From: a virus
IMG/VR virus record: IMGVR_UViG_3300042908_001241
Span: 1-36,568 of that record
DNA length: 36,568 nucleotides
Reading direction: 5' to 3' (one strand)
The notes under the pieces are model-generated. The model had not been told where the DNA came from. It saw only the letters and a program-made list of their open reading frames with translations, and made no database searches. The position numbers were made by a program, and so were the translations under genes. This document shows positions 21,769 to 28,607 of the stretch, piece after piece; position 1 is the stretch's first letter; the number at the start of each line of letters is the position of its first letter.

Positions 21769-22477
21769 GTGTTTTTTTGATTTTTTTGGTTCTGATCGTT
21801 CTGGTAAATGGTGGACTCTTCGTTGTCAACACATTAAAGATAATCCATCATGTATAGGTTGTGGCACAAAAAAAGAGGTTCAAGTTCATCATATAATACC
21901 AGTTAGTGTTGATTCATCTAAAGAGTTATGTAGAAACAACTTATGTACTCTTTGCAAACATTGCCATTTTGTTTTTGGGCACTTGCACAACTATAAAAAT
22001 TACAATCCAGAAGTAATTAGGGATTGCCAAGAGCATTACAAAAGAGTAAAACAATTTAGAGTTAAGACTTTTCAAAAACCTATTTCTTTATGGAGGACTA
22101 TTATGAGCAAGTTTTTTGGTTCTATTGCGTTAGTTTTTTTAGGATATTCAATTTATGTTAGCCATATGTATGTGGTAGAAACTAATAAAAATATAACGGT
22201 TAAAGAACTTTTTGCTGCTGAAAACAGACTATTGAAAGATGAAATTTATGCAGAGAGAAGCAAACCAACTTATGAAAATGGCTATAGGGATGCTATTTTA
22301 AGGGCTGGTTCACCAACTGGATCTGGTTCATATCGTGATGGTTGGGAGGCTTGTGCAAAGCTTTATACAGACGGTTCATGGACAAGCGGTTATCATACGG
22401 CACTAGAACAATTTGGTTGGAAGAATGAATCAACAGCATTCAAAAATTCAAATCCTCAAGCTGTTTCTATGAAATAA
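21761..22477 (+). CDS. HNH protein fused to a membrane/peripheral domain
   Basis: 238 residues from ATG 21761 (AAGGA SD; an earlier in-frame ATG at 21710 would overlap the sulfotransferase deeply). Residues 20-90: CIGCG (31-35), VQVHHIIPV (41-49), NNLCTLCKHCHFVFGH (59-74), the HNH nuclease fold with two Cys pairs; close to planctomycete HNH proteins. From residue 115 (MSKFFGSIALVFLGYSIYV) there is a TM helix, then a soluble Gly/Tyr-rich C-terminus. An SD-like GGAGG precedes residue Met115 by 6 bases, so the gene may express two products. Whether the full fusion is real or a lost stop codon cannot be decided. Confidence 0.75.
   Translation: MFKCFFDFFGSDRSGKWWTLRCQHIKDNPSCIGCGTKKEVQVHHIIPVSVDSSKELCRNNLCTLCKHCHFVFGHLHNYKNYNPEVIRDCQEHYKRVKQFRVKTFQKPISLWRTIMSKFFGSIALVFLGYSIYVSHMYVVETNKNITVKELFAAENRLLKDEIYAERSKPTYENGYRDAILRAGSPTGSGSYRDGWEACAKLYTDGSWTSGYHTALEQFGWKNESTAFKNSNPQAVSMK
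22092..22105 (+). promoter_or_regulatory. Internal SD + ATG inside the HNH gene
   Basis: GGAGG (22092-22096) followed by ATG at 22103-22105, six bases apart. This is an optimal ribosome-binding site in the same reading frame as the HNH gene. It would give a 124-residue membrane protein (22103-22477) on its own. Confidence 0.6.
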
Positions 22478-22491
22478 TCTTTAATGATTTG

Positions 22492-22518
22492 CCCTCATAC
22501 TGTGTATTAGTATGGGGG
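22492..22518 (+). promoter_or_regulatory. Hairpin sequestering the SD of the gene at 22524
   Basis: Bases 22492-22501 and 22509-22518 form a continuous 10-bp stem (one G-T pair) around a 7-base GTGTATT loop. The 3' strand includes the GGGGG that is the only SD for ATG 22524, and an alternative ATG at 22512. Ribosome access would need the hairpin opened. There is no T-run, so it is not a terminator. Confidence 0.6.
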
Positions 22519-22523
22519 TAATC

Positions 22524-22898
22524 ATGAAAAAGAAATCACACAATAGCAAAGCTTTTGGCGAAATTTCTGGAAAATATTGGGCTTCATTAAGAAAAAACGC
22601 AAAAAAAAGAAACATACAAATAAAAGTAACAATAGAAGAAGCTTGGGAAATTTTCCTAAAACAAAACAAAAGATGTTTTTATACTGGCTTAAAAATAACC
22701 CATAAAAAATATTTAAAAAGAATTAATAATAAAGATATTTATTCTTTAGGAACAGCATCGTTAGATAGGAAAAACAGTAGCCTTGACTACACTAAAGAAA
22801 ATATACAGTGGGTTCATAAAGATGTTAACTATATGAAGATGAGTTTAAACGAAAAGTATTTCGTAAAACTTTGCAAGCTTATATCTAGGAGATTTTAA
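22524..22898 (+). CDS. HNH-type phage endonuclease-like protein
   Basis: 124 residues (ATG 22524 chosen over 22512, which is buried in the stem and precedes GGGGG). CFYTGLKI and SLDRKNSSLDYTKENIQWVHKD then VNYMKMS is the phage HNH variant pattern (SLDRxxxxxGYTxxNxQWVxxxVNxMK). Lys-rich overall. Likely a DNA-nicking/cutting enzyme, free-standing or formerly mobile. Expression may be limited by the upstream hairpin. Confidence 0.82.
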   Translation: MKKKSHNSKAFGEISGKYWASLRKNAKKRNIQIKVTIEEAWEIFLKQNKRCFYTGLKITHKKYLKRINNKDIYSLGTASLDRKNSSLDYTKENIQWVHKDVNYMKMSLNEKYFVKLCKLISRRF

Positions 22899-23239
22899 TG
22901 AATTTTCAATCGCATGAAGATCTTTACATTCAACTTTCAAAAGACGAAAAAGAATTAGCTAATTCACTTATTTCATTGTCTCAAAAAGTTGGTCCGATCA
23001 ATAAATCTGATGGTATTTGGGTTGGATATGAAAATGCAGATAACAATCCTACTAAAAATATTGGTGTTAAGTGTGGAAATTGTGCATTACACAAATCAGA
23101 AAACACATGCATTATACTTGATCAACAAATAGAAATGGATGGTGTTTGCAGATTTGCAGTTATACCAGATGGTTATGTTAATGTTGTTAAAGTAGAAAAG
23201 GACATAGAAGAATACCTTAATGAAAATAATAATAAATAG
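22898..23239 (+). CDS. Cys-cluster protein, HiPIP-like segment
   Basis: 113 residues. GVKCGNCALHKSENTCIIL and GVCRFAVIP match a small cysteine-cluster pattern (KCGNCxxxxxxxxC...GxCRxxVIPxGYV) common in phage proteins and likened to high-potential iron-sulfur proteins. The N-terminal 45 residues are helical. Coupled to the HNH gene (TAATG). Metal type and role unknown; it may be a virion or accessory protein. Confidence 0.65.
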   Translation: MNFQSHEDLYIQLSKDEKELANSLISLSQKVGPINKSDGIWVGYENADNNPTKNIGVKCGNCALHKSENTCIILDQQIEMDGVCRFAVIPDGYVNVVKVEKDIEEYLNENNNK

Positions 23240-23705
23240 TCCTGTTTTAAAAACAAAATGCAAAGAAGTAGATTTAAAAAAGGGAAAGACTATTGCCAAA
23301 AGAATGTGGCAATTTTTAAACCTTTACAATAAAAAAAACGAAGTAAAAGCTGTTGGTTTAGCAGCAAATCAATTTGGAATAGATGCTTCAGTTGCCATAG
23401 TTCTTAAAAACAACAAACCATTTATTTTAATGAATCCTAAAATAATAAATTTTTCTCAAATAAAAATTTGTAAAAAAGAAGGATGCTTAAGTTTTCCAGA
23501 TGAACAACTTGATGTCTATAGACATATGTGGATTGAAGTTGTATGTTTAAATCATCCTAATCCTATTTTCTTTGGAAGTAGACCAGAAGAAAGCAATGAT
23601 AATTTTTTGGAAAGTTGTGTTGCTCAACATGAAATAGCACACTTAAACGGTTTGACTTTTCATGATTTTCAATGGAATAATTCAATAACACCTAACGATT
23701 GGTAA
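23220..23705 (+). CDS. def: Peptide deformylase
   Basis: 161 residues with all three PDF motifs: VGLAANQFG (45-53), EGCLSFP with metal ligand Cys89 (87-93), and QHEIAHLNG with His137/Glu138/His141 (136-144; HExxH). It removes the N-formyl group from nascent proteins. Phage deformylases are known from cyanophages and other large phages. It looks complete and active. It overlaps the previous gene by 20 bases with the start inside its 3' end. SD is weak, so translation is probably coupled. Confidence 0.95.
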   Translation: MKIIINSPVLKTKCKEVDLKKGKTIAKRMWQFLNLYNKKNEVKAVGLAANQFGIDASVAIVLKNNKPFILMNPKIINFSQIKICKKEGCLSFPDEQLDVYRHMWIEVVCLNHPNPIFFGSRPEESNDNFLESCVAQHEIAHLNGLTFHDFQWNNSITPNDW

Positions 23706-23706
23706 A

Positions 23707-23976
23707 ATGAAAAACCACTATACAAAAGTAAAAAACGCTGTAGATTTTAAAATATACAATGAGCTTGAGAGTTTTGTTTACAACTCTTTAGTTGAAGATG
23801 AGTTAACATCTGAAGAAAATTTGCGTTCTTTAATTGTTTCTCAGGTAAAAAGAGAACATGGTAGCCTTATTTATTCGAGCATAGAAATAGAAGATACTAT
23901 AAAAAATCTAATTATTAGAAAAATTATTAAAGAAGCGATTGGTATAAAGTTGTCCAAGTTTATTCATAGTCAATAG
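23707..23976 (+). CDS. Hypothetical helical protein, 89 aa
   Basis: 89 residues, one base after the deformylase stop. Acidic/hydrophobic helices (VDFKIYNELESFVYNSLV, then IEDTIKNLIIRKIIKEAI). No motif recognised. It ends before the hairpin at 23992. Confidence 0.6.
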   Translation: MKNHYTKVKNAVDFKIYNELESFVYNSLVEDELTSEENLRSLIVSQVKREHGSLIYSSIEIEDTIKNLIIRKIIKEAIGIKLSKFIHSQ

Positions 23977-23991
23977 TTAGGGGTATTTATA

Positions 23992-24027
23992 CATGGGCTT
24001 TATCCTTTTAAAAGGAGGTATCCCATG
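23992..24027 (+). promoter_or_regulatory. Hairpin that includes both SD and start codon of the gene at 24025
   Basis: CATGGG (23992-23997) is the exact complement of CCCATG (24022-24027), which contains the ATG of the next gene. The interior has CCTT/AAGG pairing (within 24004-24015) and holds the SD AAAAGGAGG (24010-24018), so both SD and AUG could be masked. A translational switch or a target for an RNA-binding protein such as CsrA (the GGA sits at the loop side) is plausible. Confidence 0.55.
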
Positions 24028-24198
24028 CAAACTTATTTTGAAGTTTGGGCAACAGAGCCTAATGGCAAAACAAGAATAAAAATAGCAGAGTACGAAGAAA
24101 TTTTTTGGCAAAGAGCAGAAAAAAAAGCTTTATCATTAGAGTTACAAGGATATACTAAGATAGTTGTTTTTGAAAAAATGAGGACTACAAACAAATAA
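24025..24198 (+). CDS. Small protein, 57 aa
   Basis: 57 residues from the ATG at 24025, 6 bases behind AAAAGGAGG. Starts QTYFEVWATEPNGKTRIKIA, a beta-hairpin-like segment, followed by a Lys/Glu-rich helix and a beta KIVVFEK end. Codon use and a strong SD make it a real gene. No family recognised. A similar N-terminal beta start (YEIWIRVEGKN) is in the gene at 18585. Confidence 0.68.
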   Translation: MQTYFEVWATEPNGKTRIKIAEYEEIFWQRAEKKALSLELQGYTKIVVFEKMRTTNK

Positions 24199-24223
24199 GT
24201 TTGATTTGCATAAGGAGGATACT

Positions 24224-25288
24224 ATGGATATAAATCTCAGTTGCCCAATAAATCAGCTTGGGTATGGTGTCGTTGGTTTAAATGTTTTTTTAAATTTACA
24301 AAAAAATCATAATGTAGCACTATGGCCAATTGGACCAGTAGATTGCGAAGAATCAAAACATGATGCATTAAGAGCATCTATTGAAAAAACAAAAACATTT
24401 AATTACACAGCACCAAGTTTAAAAATATGGCATCAGTTTGATATGGCATCTCATGTTGGAAATGGCAAAAAATTTGGTTTAACATTTTTTGAAACCAATA
24501 AAATAAAAGAAAATGAAATTCATCATTTAAAATTTTTAGAAAAAGTATTTGTTACATCCTCTTGGGCAAAAGAGGTTCTTATAAATTCTGGTTTAGAAAG
24601 TTCAAAAATAGTAGTTGTAAAACTTGGTGTAGATAAAGTAATTTTTCCAGAATCTAAAATAGATGATAAAAAAACAACCAAAATAGTTTGTGTTGGTAAA
24701 TGGGAAATAAGGAAAGGTCATGATCTTATCATAGATATTATAGAAAAAACTTTTGATAAAGATGATGATTTCAAACTTATAATGTGTTGCTCTAATCCGT
24801 TTTTGTCACAAGAAGAACAAAATCACTGGATTTCATTTTTTGAAAAAAGCAAATATTTTGATAAGATAATTGTTTTGAAAGAAAGATTAAAATCTCAAGC
24901 AGATGTTAATAGGCTTATGCATGGTTCTGATGTTGGCATATTCCCATATCGTGCAGAAGCTTGGAACTTAGAACTTTCTGAAATGTTGTCAATGGGCAAA
25001 CATTGCATTGCTACAAATTATTCTGGTCCAAAAGAATTTGCTAATGATGCTGGTGCGATTTTAATTAACTCAGAAGGTATGGAAAGTGCTTACGATGGAA
25101 AATGGTTTGATGGTTCAGCAGAATGGGCCAAACTAGGAAAAAAATATGTGGAAGAATTTTCTTCTGCCTTAAGAAATATTCATGAGCAAAAACAAAAGGG
25201 TGATTTAAAAATAAACTCTAAGGGTATAGAATATTTTAATCAAAACACTTGGGAAAAATCTTGCGAAACAATAGTGGGTGAACTATGA
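24224..25288 (+). CDS. GT4-family glycosyltransferase (GT-B)
   Basis: 354 residues from ATG 24224, 5 bases behind AAGGAGG (the upstream in-frame TTG is before the SD). It has a GT-B organisation: N-terminal YGVVGLNVF, linker FFETNKIKENE, then donor lobe VFVTSSWAKEVL, KLGVDKVIFPES, VCVGKWEIRKGHD, and the E-x7-E near EAWNLELSE, with GKHCIATNYSGPKEF following. Full length, intact. Coupled to the Nudix-like gene by an ATGA. Likely part of the same glycan route as the GT4 at 20127. Confidence 0.92.
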   Translation: MDINLSCPINQLGYGVVGLNVFLNLQKNHNVALWPIGPVDCEESKHDALRASIEKTKTFNYTAPSLKIWHQFDMASHVGNGKKFGLTFFETNKIKENEIHHLKFLEKVFVTSSWAKEVLINSGLESSKIVVVKLGVDKVIFPESKIDDKKTTKIVCVGKWEIRKGHDLIIDIIEKTFDKDDDFKLIMCCSNPFLSQEEQNHWISFFEKSKYFDKIIVLKERLKSQADVNRLMHGSDVGIFPYRAEAWNLELSEMLSMGKHCIATNYSGPKEFANDAGAILINSEGMESAYDGKWFDGSAEWAKLGKKYVEEFSSALRNIHEQKQKGDLKINSKGIEYFNQNTWEKSCETIVGEL

Positions 25289-25683
25289 ATTTGACAGTAT
25301 CATTTTTAATATGCAGAACAGACGAAGGTAAAGAACCATCAATTTTATTTTTAAAAAATGAAAATGGTAATTATGAATTGCCAAGTTTTCAAATGAAAGA
25401 CGATGAGTATGATGTTGATGAATTTGTTGGCAGAACATTTAAATCAATCACTGGTGTTCAAGTAATAGACAAAAGAGGTTTTGGTTGGATTAACTTGTTT
25501 TTATCTGGAACCATAGTATCAAATAAAAAATATAGTTTTGTTTATATGTGTAAGCTTCCAGATGTTATAAATATTGAAATTTATGAAAGTATAAAAATGA
25601 GTTCTCTTCTTGAATCACAAAATTTTGAAGAGGATTATATTTCTCAAGTTATTCACTGTTTTAATAATTTATACATTAGATAA
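25285..25683 (+). CDS. Nudix-fold-like protein with degenerate Nudix box
   Basis: 132 residues. The N-terminus TVSFLICRTDEGKEPSILFLKN and YELPSFQMKDDE correspond to the strands ahead of a Nudix box. Where Gx5Ex7REUxEExGU is expected there is EYDVDEFVGRTFKSITGV: the Arg-Glu-x2-Glu-Glu catalytic core is missing while the hydrophobic spacing stays. The fold may be kept for binding only. Alternative: an unrelated alpha/beta protein. Confidence 0.55.
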   Translation: MNLTVSFLICRTDEGKEPSILFLKNENGNYELPSFQMKDDEYDVDEFVGRTFKSITGVQVIDKRGFGWINLFLSGTIVSNKKYSFVYMCKLPDVINIEIYESIKMSSLLESQNFEEDYISQVIHCFNNLYIR

Positions 25684-25684
25684 C

Positions 25685-25993
25685 ATGAAAAACATAAAAA
25701 TAATTTTTGATGTAAATTTAAGCGATGTTATAACAACATTTGTATTTCCAGAAATAATAGACAAAGAAGAAAAATCTGTTTTATCTGAAAAAACAGCATC
25801 TTTTCTTTCTTCTCTGCAAACTGGAGGTGTGATGACATCAATAATACATGGTGTTGTTGAAGGTGGAATTATTTCTGACGATAAAGGTTTATCTGATTTA
25901 ATAATTAAAAAAATGCTTTCTAATTTTTTAGTTACATCAGATGAAAAACCATTGATTCTTCCAAGTGAAGCATTTGTTTTTAAGGAAAAATAA
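25685..25993 (+). CDS. Hypothetical protein, 102 aa
   Basis: I chose ATG 25685, one base after the previous stop; an earlier in-frame ATG at 25610 lies deep in the Nudix-like gene. 102 residues, Ser/Lys/Ile-rich with a GGVMTSIIHGVVEGGIIS middle. Coupled to thyX by TAATG. Unknown. Confidence 0.58.
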   Translation: MKNIKIIFDVNLSDVITTFVFPEIIDKEEKSVLSEKTASFLSSLQTGGVMTSIIHGVVEGGIISDDKGLSDLIIKKMLSNFLVTSDEKPLILPSEAFVFKEK

Positions 25994-26796
25994 TGACGAT
26001 AGAAGCAAAGATAATTTCAGACTCGATATCTATTTACGACAGAAGAATAACCACTATGGTTATTAAGTATCCAAGGTTTATACATTCTGAATTTATGACA
26101 CATAGAATTTTTTCTAGAAATGCGAGTAGTAGCCGAGCTATACCAGTTGATAAAATGATTGATGATATTAAACACGACATGGCAAAACCAAGCATTTGGG
26201 CAAAAAATCAAAAAGGAATGTCATCTGGCGAAAGGTTAGATTATAACAAAGAAGTTATGTGTAATCATGTTTGGCAAGAAGCAGCAGAATTTGTTATTAA
26301 AAAATGTGCATTGTTAAAAGAACTTGGTGTTCACAAAAGTATAGCCAATAGAATACTAGAGCCTTTTTCTCACATAACAACAATTGTTACTTCTACAGAA
26401 TGGGATAATTTTTTTAAATTGAGGATAAGCCCTGATGCACAACCAGAAATATGTGAATTAGCAACAAAAATGAAAGTCGTATTAGATGAATCAACCCCTA
26501 AGATTAAAAACTTTGGTGATTGGCATATTCCATTTGGTGATGCTTATGTAGATGATGGTGTACCAATAGAAAAAATGCTTAAAATAAGTGTCGCTCGTTG
26601 TGCTAGAGTTAGCTATCTTAATTTTGAAGGAAAAATAGACAATGAAAAAGATTATGATCTTCATGACAAATTAATGGAAGAAGGTCATTGGAGTCCTTTT
26701 GAACATTGTGCTACTCCTACATCATCTGATATCTATAGCGGAAATTTTTTAGGTTGGCTACAATATAGAAAATTTGCGGATAGAAAGAATGATTAA
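25993..26796 (+). CDS. thyX: Flavin-dependent thymidylate synthase ThyX
   Basis: 267 residues. The ThyX signature appears as THRIFSRNASSSRA (36-49), the form with THR in place of RHR that several phage and bacterial enzymes show; ISPDAQPEI further on and CARVSYLNFEG with GHWSPFEHCATP near the end complete the FAD/dUMP-binding set. It makes dTMP from dUMP using methylene-tetrahydrofolate and FAD. Coupled to neighbours on both sides (TAATG before, 8-base overlap after). Fits with the class II ribonucleotide reductase for oxygen-independent dNTP supply. Confidence 0.95.
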   Translation: MTIEAKIISDSISIYDRRITTMVIKYPRFIHSEFMTHRIFSRNASSSRAIPVDKMIDDIKHDMAKPSIWAKNQKGMSSGERLDYNKEVMCNHVWQEAAEFVIKKCALLKELGVHKSIANRILEPFSHITTIVTSTEWDNFFKLRISPDAQPEICELATKMKVVLDESTPKIKNFGDWHIPFGDAYVDDGVPIEKMLKISVARCARVSYLNFEGKIDNEKDYDLHDKLMEEGHWSPFEHCATPTSSDIYSGNFLGWLQYRKFADRKND

Positions 26797-27361
26797 AAAA
26801 ATACAATGGCTGAAGTGGGAAGATCCACTTACGCCAAATAAAGAAGACATTGATCTTGAAACGAAATCTCATAAAGACAGCTTTAAAGAATTTGATGATT
26901 CTGAAGAAAGACATGTCAGATTAGTTGTCGGCCCTTATGGTCTTTTGCCACTAAATGAAAATGCTGTTACGGCAAAACTTTATAAGCTTTGGGTTGGTCA
27001 TTGTAACTTTGAAATAACCGATACAGTCAAAGAAAAAATAGAATCTGTTGCTGGAGTAGAAGTTTTACGAATATGGACAAGATATAGGTTTTGGTTAGGT
27101 GTAGCAAATCTTTTTGATGATTCAGATGTTCAAAGCGATATTGAAAAACTTTTAACTGAAGAGAAAGAATTAAAGAATAAAAATATTGCACTTAAAGCTT
27201 TGGTAAAAGTTTTAAAAAATAAATATAAATTTTGGGCAGTTTTTTTAGAAAAGAATGGTGAATTAAAAACTGTTGGTAGTGAAAATATTGAAGATGTAAA
27301 AAAAGAAACAGAATTGAATAAAAATTTAAACATATTGGCTTGCAGTTGGAAAAATGATTGA
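26789..27361 (+). CDS. Phage-conserved hypothetical protein (VGPYGLLPLNENxxxxKLYxxWVGHxNF)
   Basis: 190 residues from the ATG at 26789, overlapping thyX by 8 bases. The middle RLVVGPYGLLPLNENAVTAK, then KLWVGHCNFEIT (by position about 50-80) and VEVLRIWTRYRFWLGVANLF is a pattern I know from hypothetical proteins of T4-like and cyanophages. C-terminal half is a coiled coil plus WAVFLEKNG. Function unknown. It lies between thyX and the envelope/lysis-like module. Confidence 0.7.
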   Translation: MIKKIQWLKWEDPLTPNKEDIDLETKSHKDSFKEFDDSEERHVRLVVGPYGLLPLNENAVTAKLYKLWVGHCNFEITDTVKEKIESVAGVEVLRIWTRYRFWLGVANLFDDSDVQSDIEKLLTEEKELKNKNIALKALVKVLKNKYKFWAVFLEKNGELKTVGSENIEDVKKETELNKNLNILACSWKND

Positions 27362-27400
27362 TATATTGTATTTATCCATTACTCAAAAGGAGATTTCGCT

Positions 27401-27661
27401 ATGTCTGATGTTGTAAAAAGCTTTAATCCTGATCAAGTTGCAAAGTCTGTAGCTATTATTGTGTCTACCTTAAAATGGGTTTCTACCATTATTCCAGGTG
27501 ATTCAGACGATAAAGTTGTTGCTCAAATTGTTAAAATTGCTGAAGAGCCTTGGTTTGTTACGGCTTTGACTTTTTTAATTAACAAATTTGATGGCGATAT
27601 GAGTCAAATAAAAGCTGAAGACTTTATCCTTGCTGCTAGAACGGCTCAAGGAAAATACTAG
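27401..27661 (+). CDS. Small helical protein, 86 aa
   Basis: 86 residues, ATG behind AAAAGGAG (27387-27394). Amphipathic helices, one hydrophobic run (AIIVSTLKWVSTIIPG) too short and polar to be a confident TM. No family recognised. Its TAG overlaps the GTG of the next tiny membrane gene by one base, so the two are co-translated. Confidence 0.65.
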   Translation: MSDVVKSFNPDQVAKSVAIIVSTLKWVSTIIPGDSDDKVVAQIVKIAEEPWFVTALTFLINKFDGDMSQIKAEDFILAARTAQGKY

Positions 27662-27804
27662 TGCTTAAGTTTTTAATTGAACTTATCTCTAATATTGTAA
27701 TAGCTATTTTTTTAGCGATTATATTTATATTGTTTTATGTTTCAGACAGTTTAAAAAAACATAAGCATAATAAAGAATGTTTTATTGATAAAACCAATAA
27801 GTAA
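27661..27804 (+). CDS. Small single-TM protein, holin-like in size, GTG start
   Basis: 47 residues. GTG overlaps the preceding TAG (TAGTG). Residues 4-28 form one strong hydrophobic helix (Ile/Leu/Phe-rich), followed by KKHKHNKEC and a basic tail. The N-out/C-in topology and position before a secreted protein and a peptidase are compatible with a class III-type holin or spanin-like role, but small TM proteins have many functions. No SD is needed because of coupling. Confidence 0.55.
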   Translation: MLKFLIELISNIVIAIFLAIIFILFYVSDSLKKHKHNKECFIDKTNK

Positions 27805-27820
27805 ATTATAGGAAATTAAC

Positions 27821-28600
27821 ATGTTTAAGAAATCATTGTTTTTTTTGTTGGTGTTTTGCAATTTTGCTTTTGCAGAAAATTTTGTAATTCCAGAGCAAAA
27901 AATCGTTGGAGCAGAAATTCCTATTCCTTTGGGTGAGCTTGTAGATTTGTCTATAAGCCCAATTCAATCCACGCCAAAGTTTTTAGTTTCAACTACATAT
28001 GCATGGAAAGTATTTGACGGTTATACAGAAAAAAGAATTCGTAATTATGAAAATGGTGTTTTCTTTGGTTCTGGAATACAAGCAAAAAGACTCAAGGTTA
28101 TTGTTTCAATAACTCATTTGTACATAGTTAAAGAAAACGAAAAGCTTTTAGAGGCTGCTACTAGAACTAATTTTATTTCAACAGATGTTTTTATTGGTGA
28201 ACAAGAACCTGATACTCCACTAGAGCCAGAGGTTGAACCAGAATTTGGAGAATCAAAGTATCAACTTTCTAAATTTATTTATGACAATGTTAAGATTTTA
28301 AAAATATCAAAATCAGATAAGGTAAAACAATCTACTGCTATTGCAACATCTTTTGATAGCATGGCTGCTGCTATTGCTGCCGGAACAATTGCAACACTTG
28401 AAGACATACTGAAAAAGACAGCAGAATCAAATAAATTAGCATTAACAAAATCTGGTGGAGATAGAACAAAATGGGAACCACTATTTACAGAAATACAAGA
28501 AAAGCTTTTTGACTTGTATAAAACTAATAAGATGCAAACCAAAGAAGATTTTGCTATTGCGTGGAGAGAAATATCATCTGGTCTTAAATTAATAAAATAG
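27821..28600 (+). CDS. Secreted protein with planctomycete-type C-terminal helical region
   Basis: 259 residues. A clean signal peptide (residues 1-18, FFLLVFCNFAFA then Glu). An N-terminal beta-rich domain (about 20-125) with an acidic linker (EPDTPLEPEVEPEF), then a C-terminal helical region around AAAIAAGTIATLEDILKKTA, ending FAIAWREISSGL. The last pattern is one I know from planctomycete genomes and their phage-like islands, function unknown. GGAAATTAAC is the weak SD. Its neighbours suggest an envelope-located role in the lysis or virion module. Confidence 0.72.
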   Translation: MFKKSLFFLLVFCNFAFAENFVIPEQKIVGAEIPIPLGELVDLSISPIQSTPKFLVSTTYAWKVFDGYTEKRIRNYENGVFFGSGIQAKRLKVIVSITHLYIVKENEKLLEAATRTNFISTDVFIGEQEPDTPLEPEVEPEFGESKYQLSKFIYDNVKILKISKSDKVKQSTAIATSFDSMAAAIAAGTIATLEDILKKTAESNKLALTKSGGDRTKWEPLFTEIQEKLFDLYKTNKMQTKEDFAIAWREISSGLKLIK

Positions 28601-28607
28601 GTGAAAC

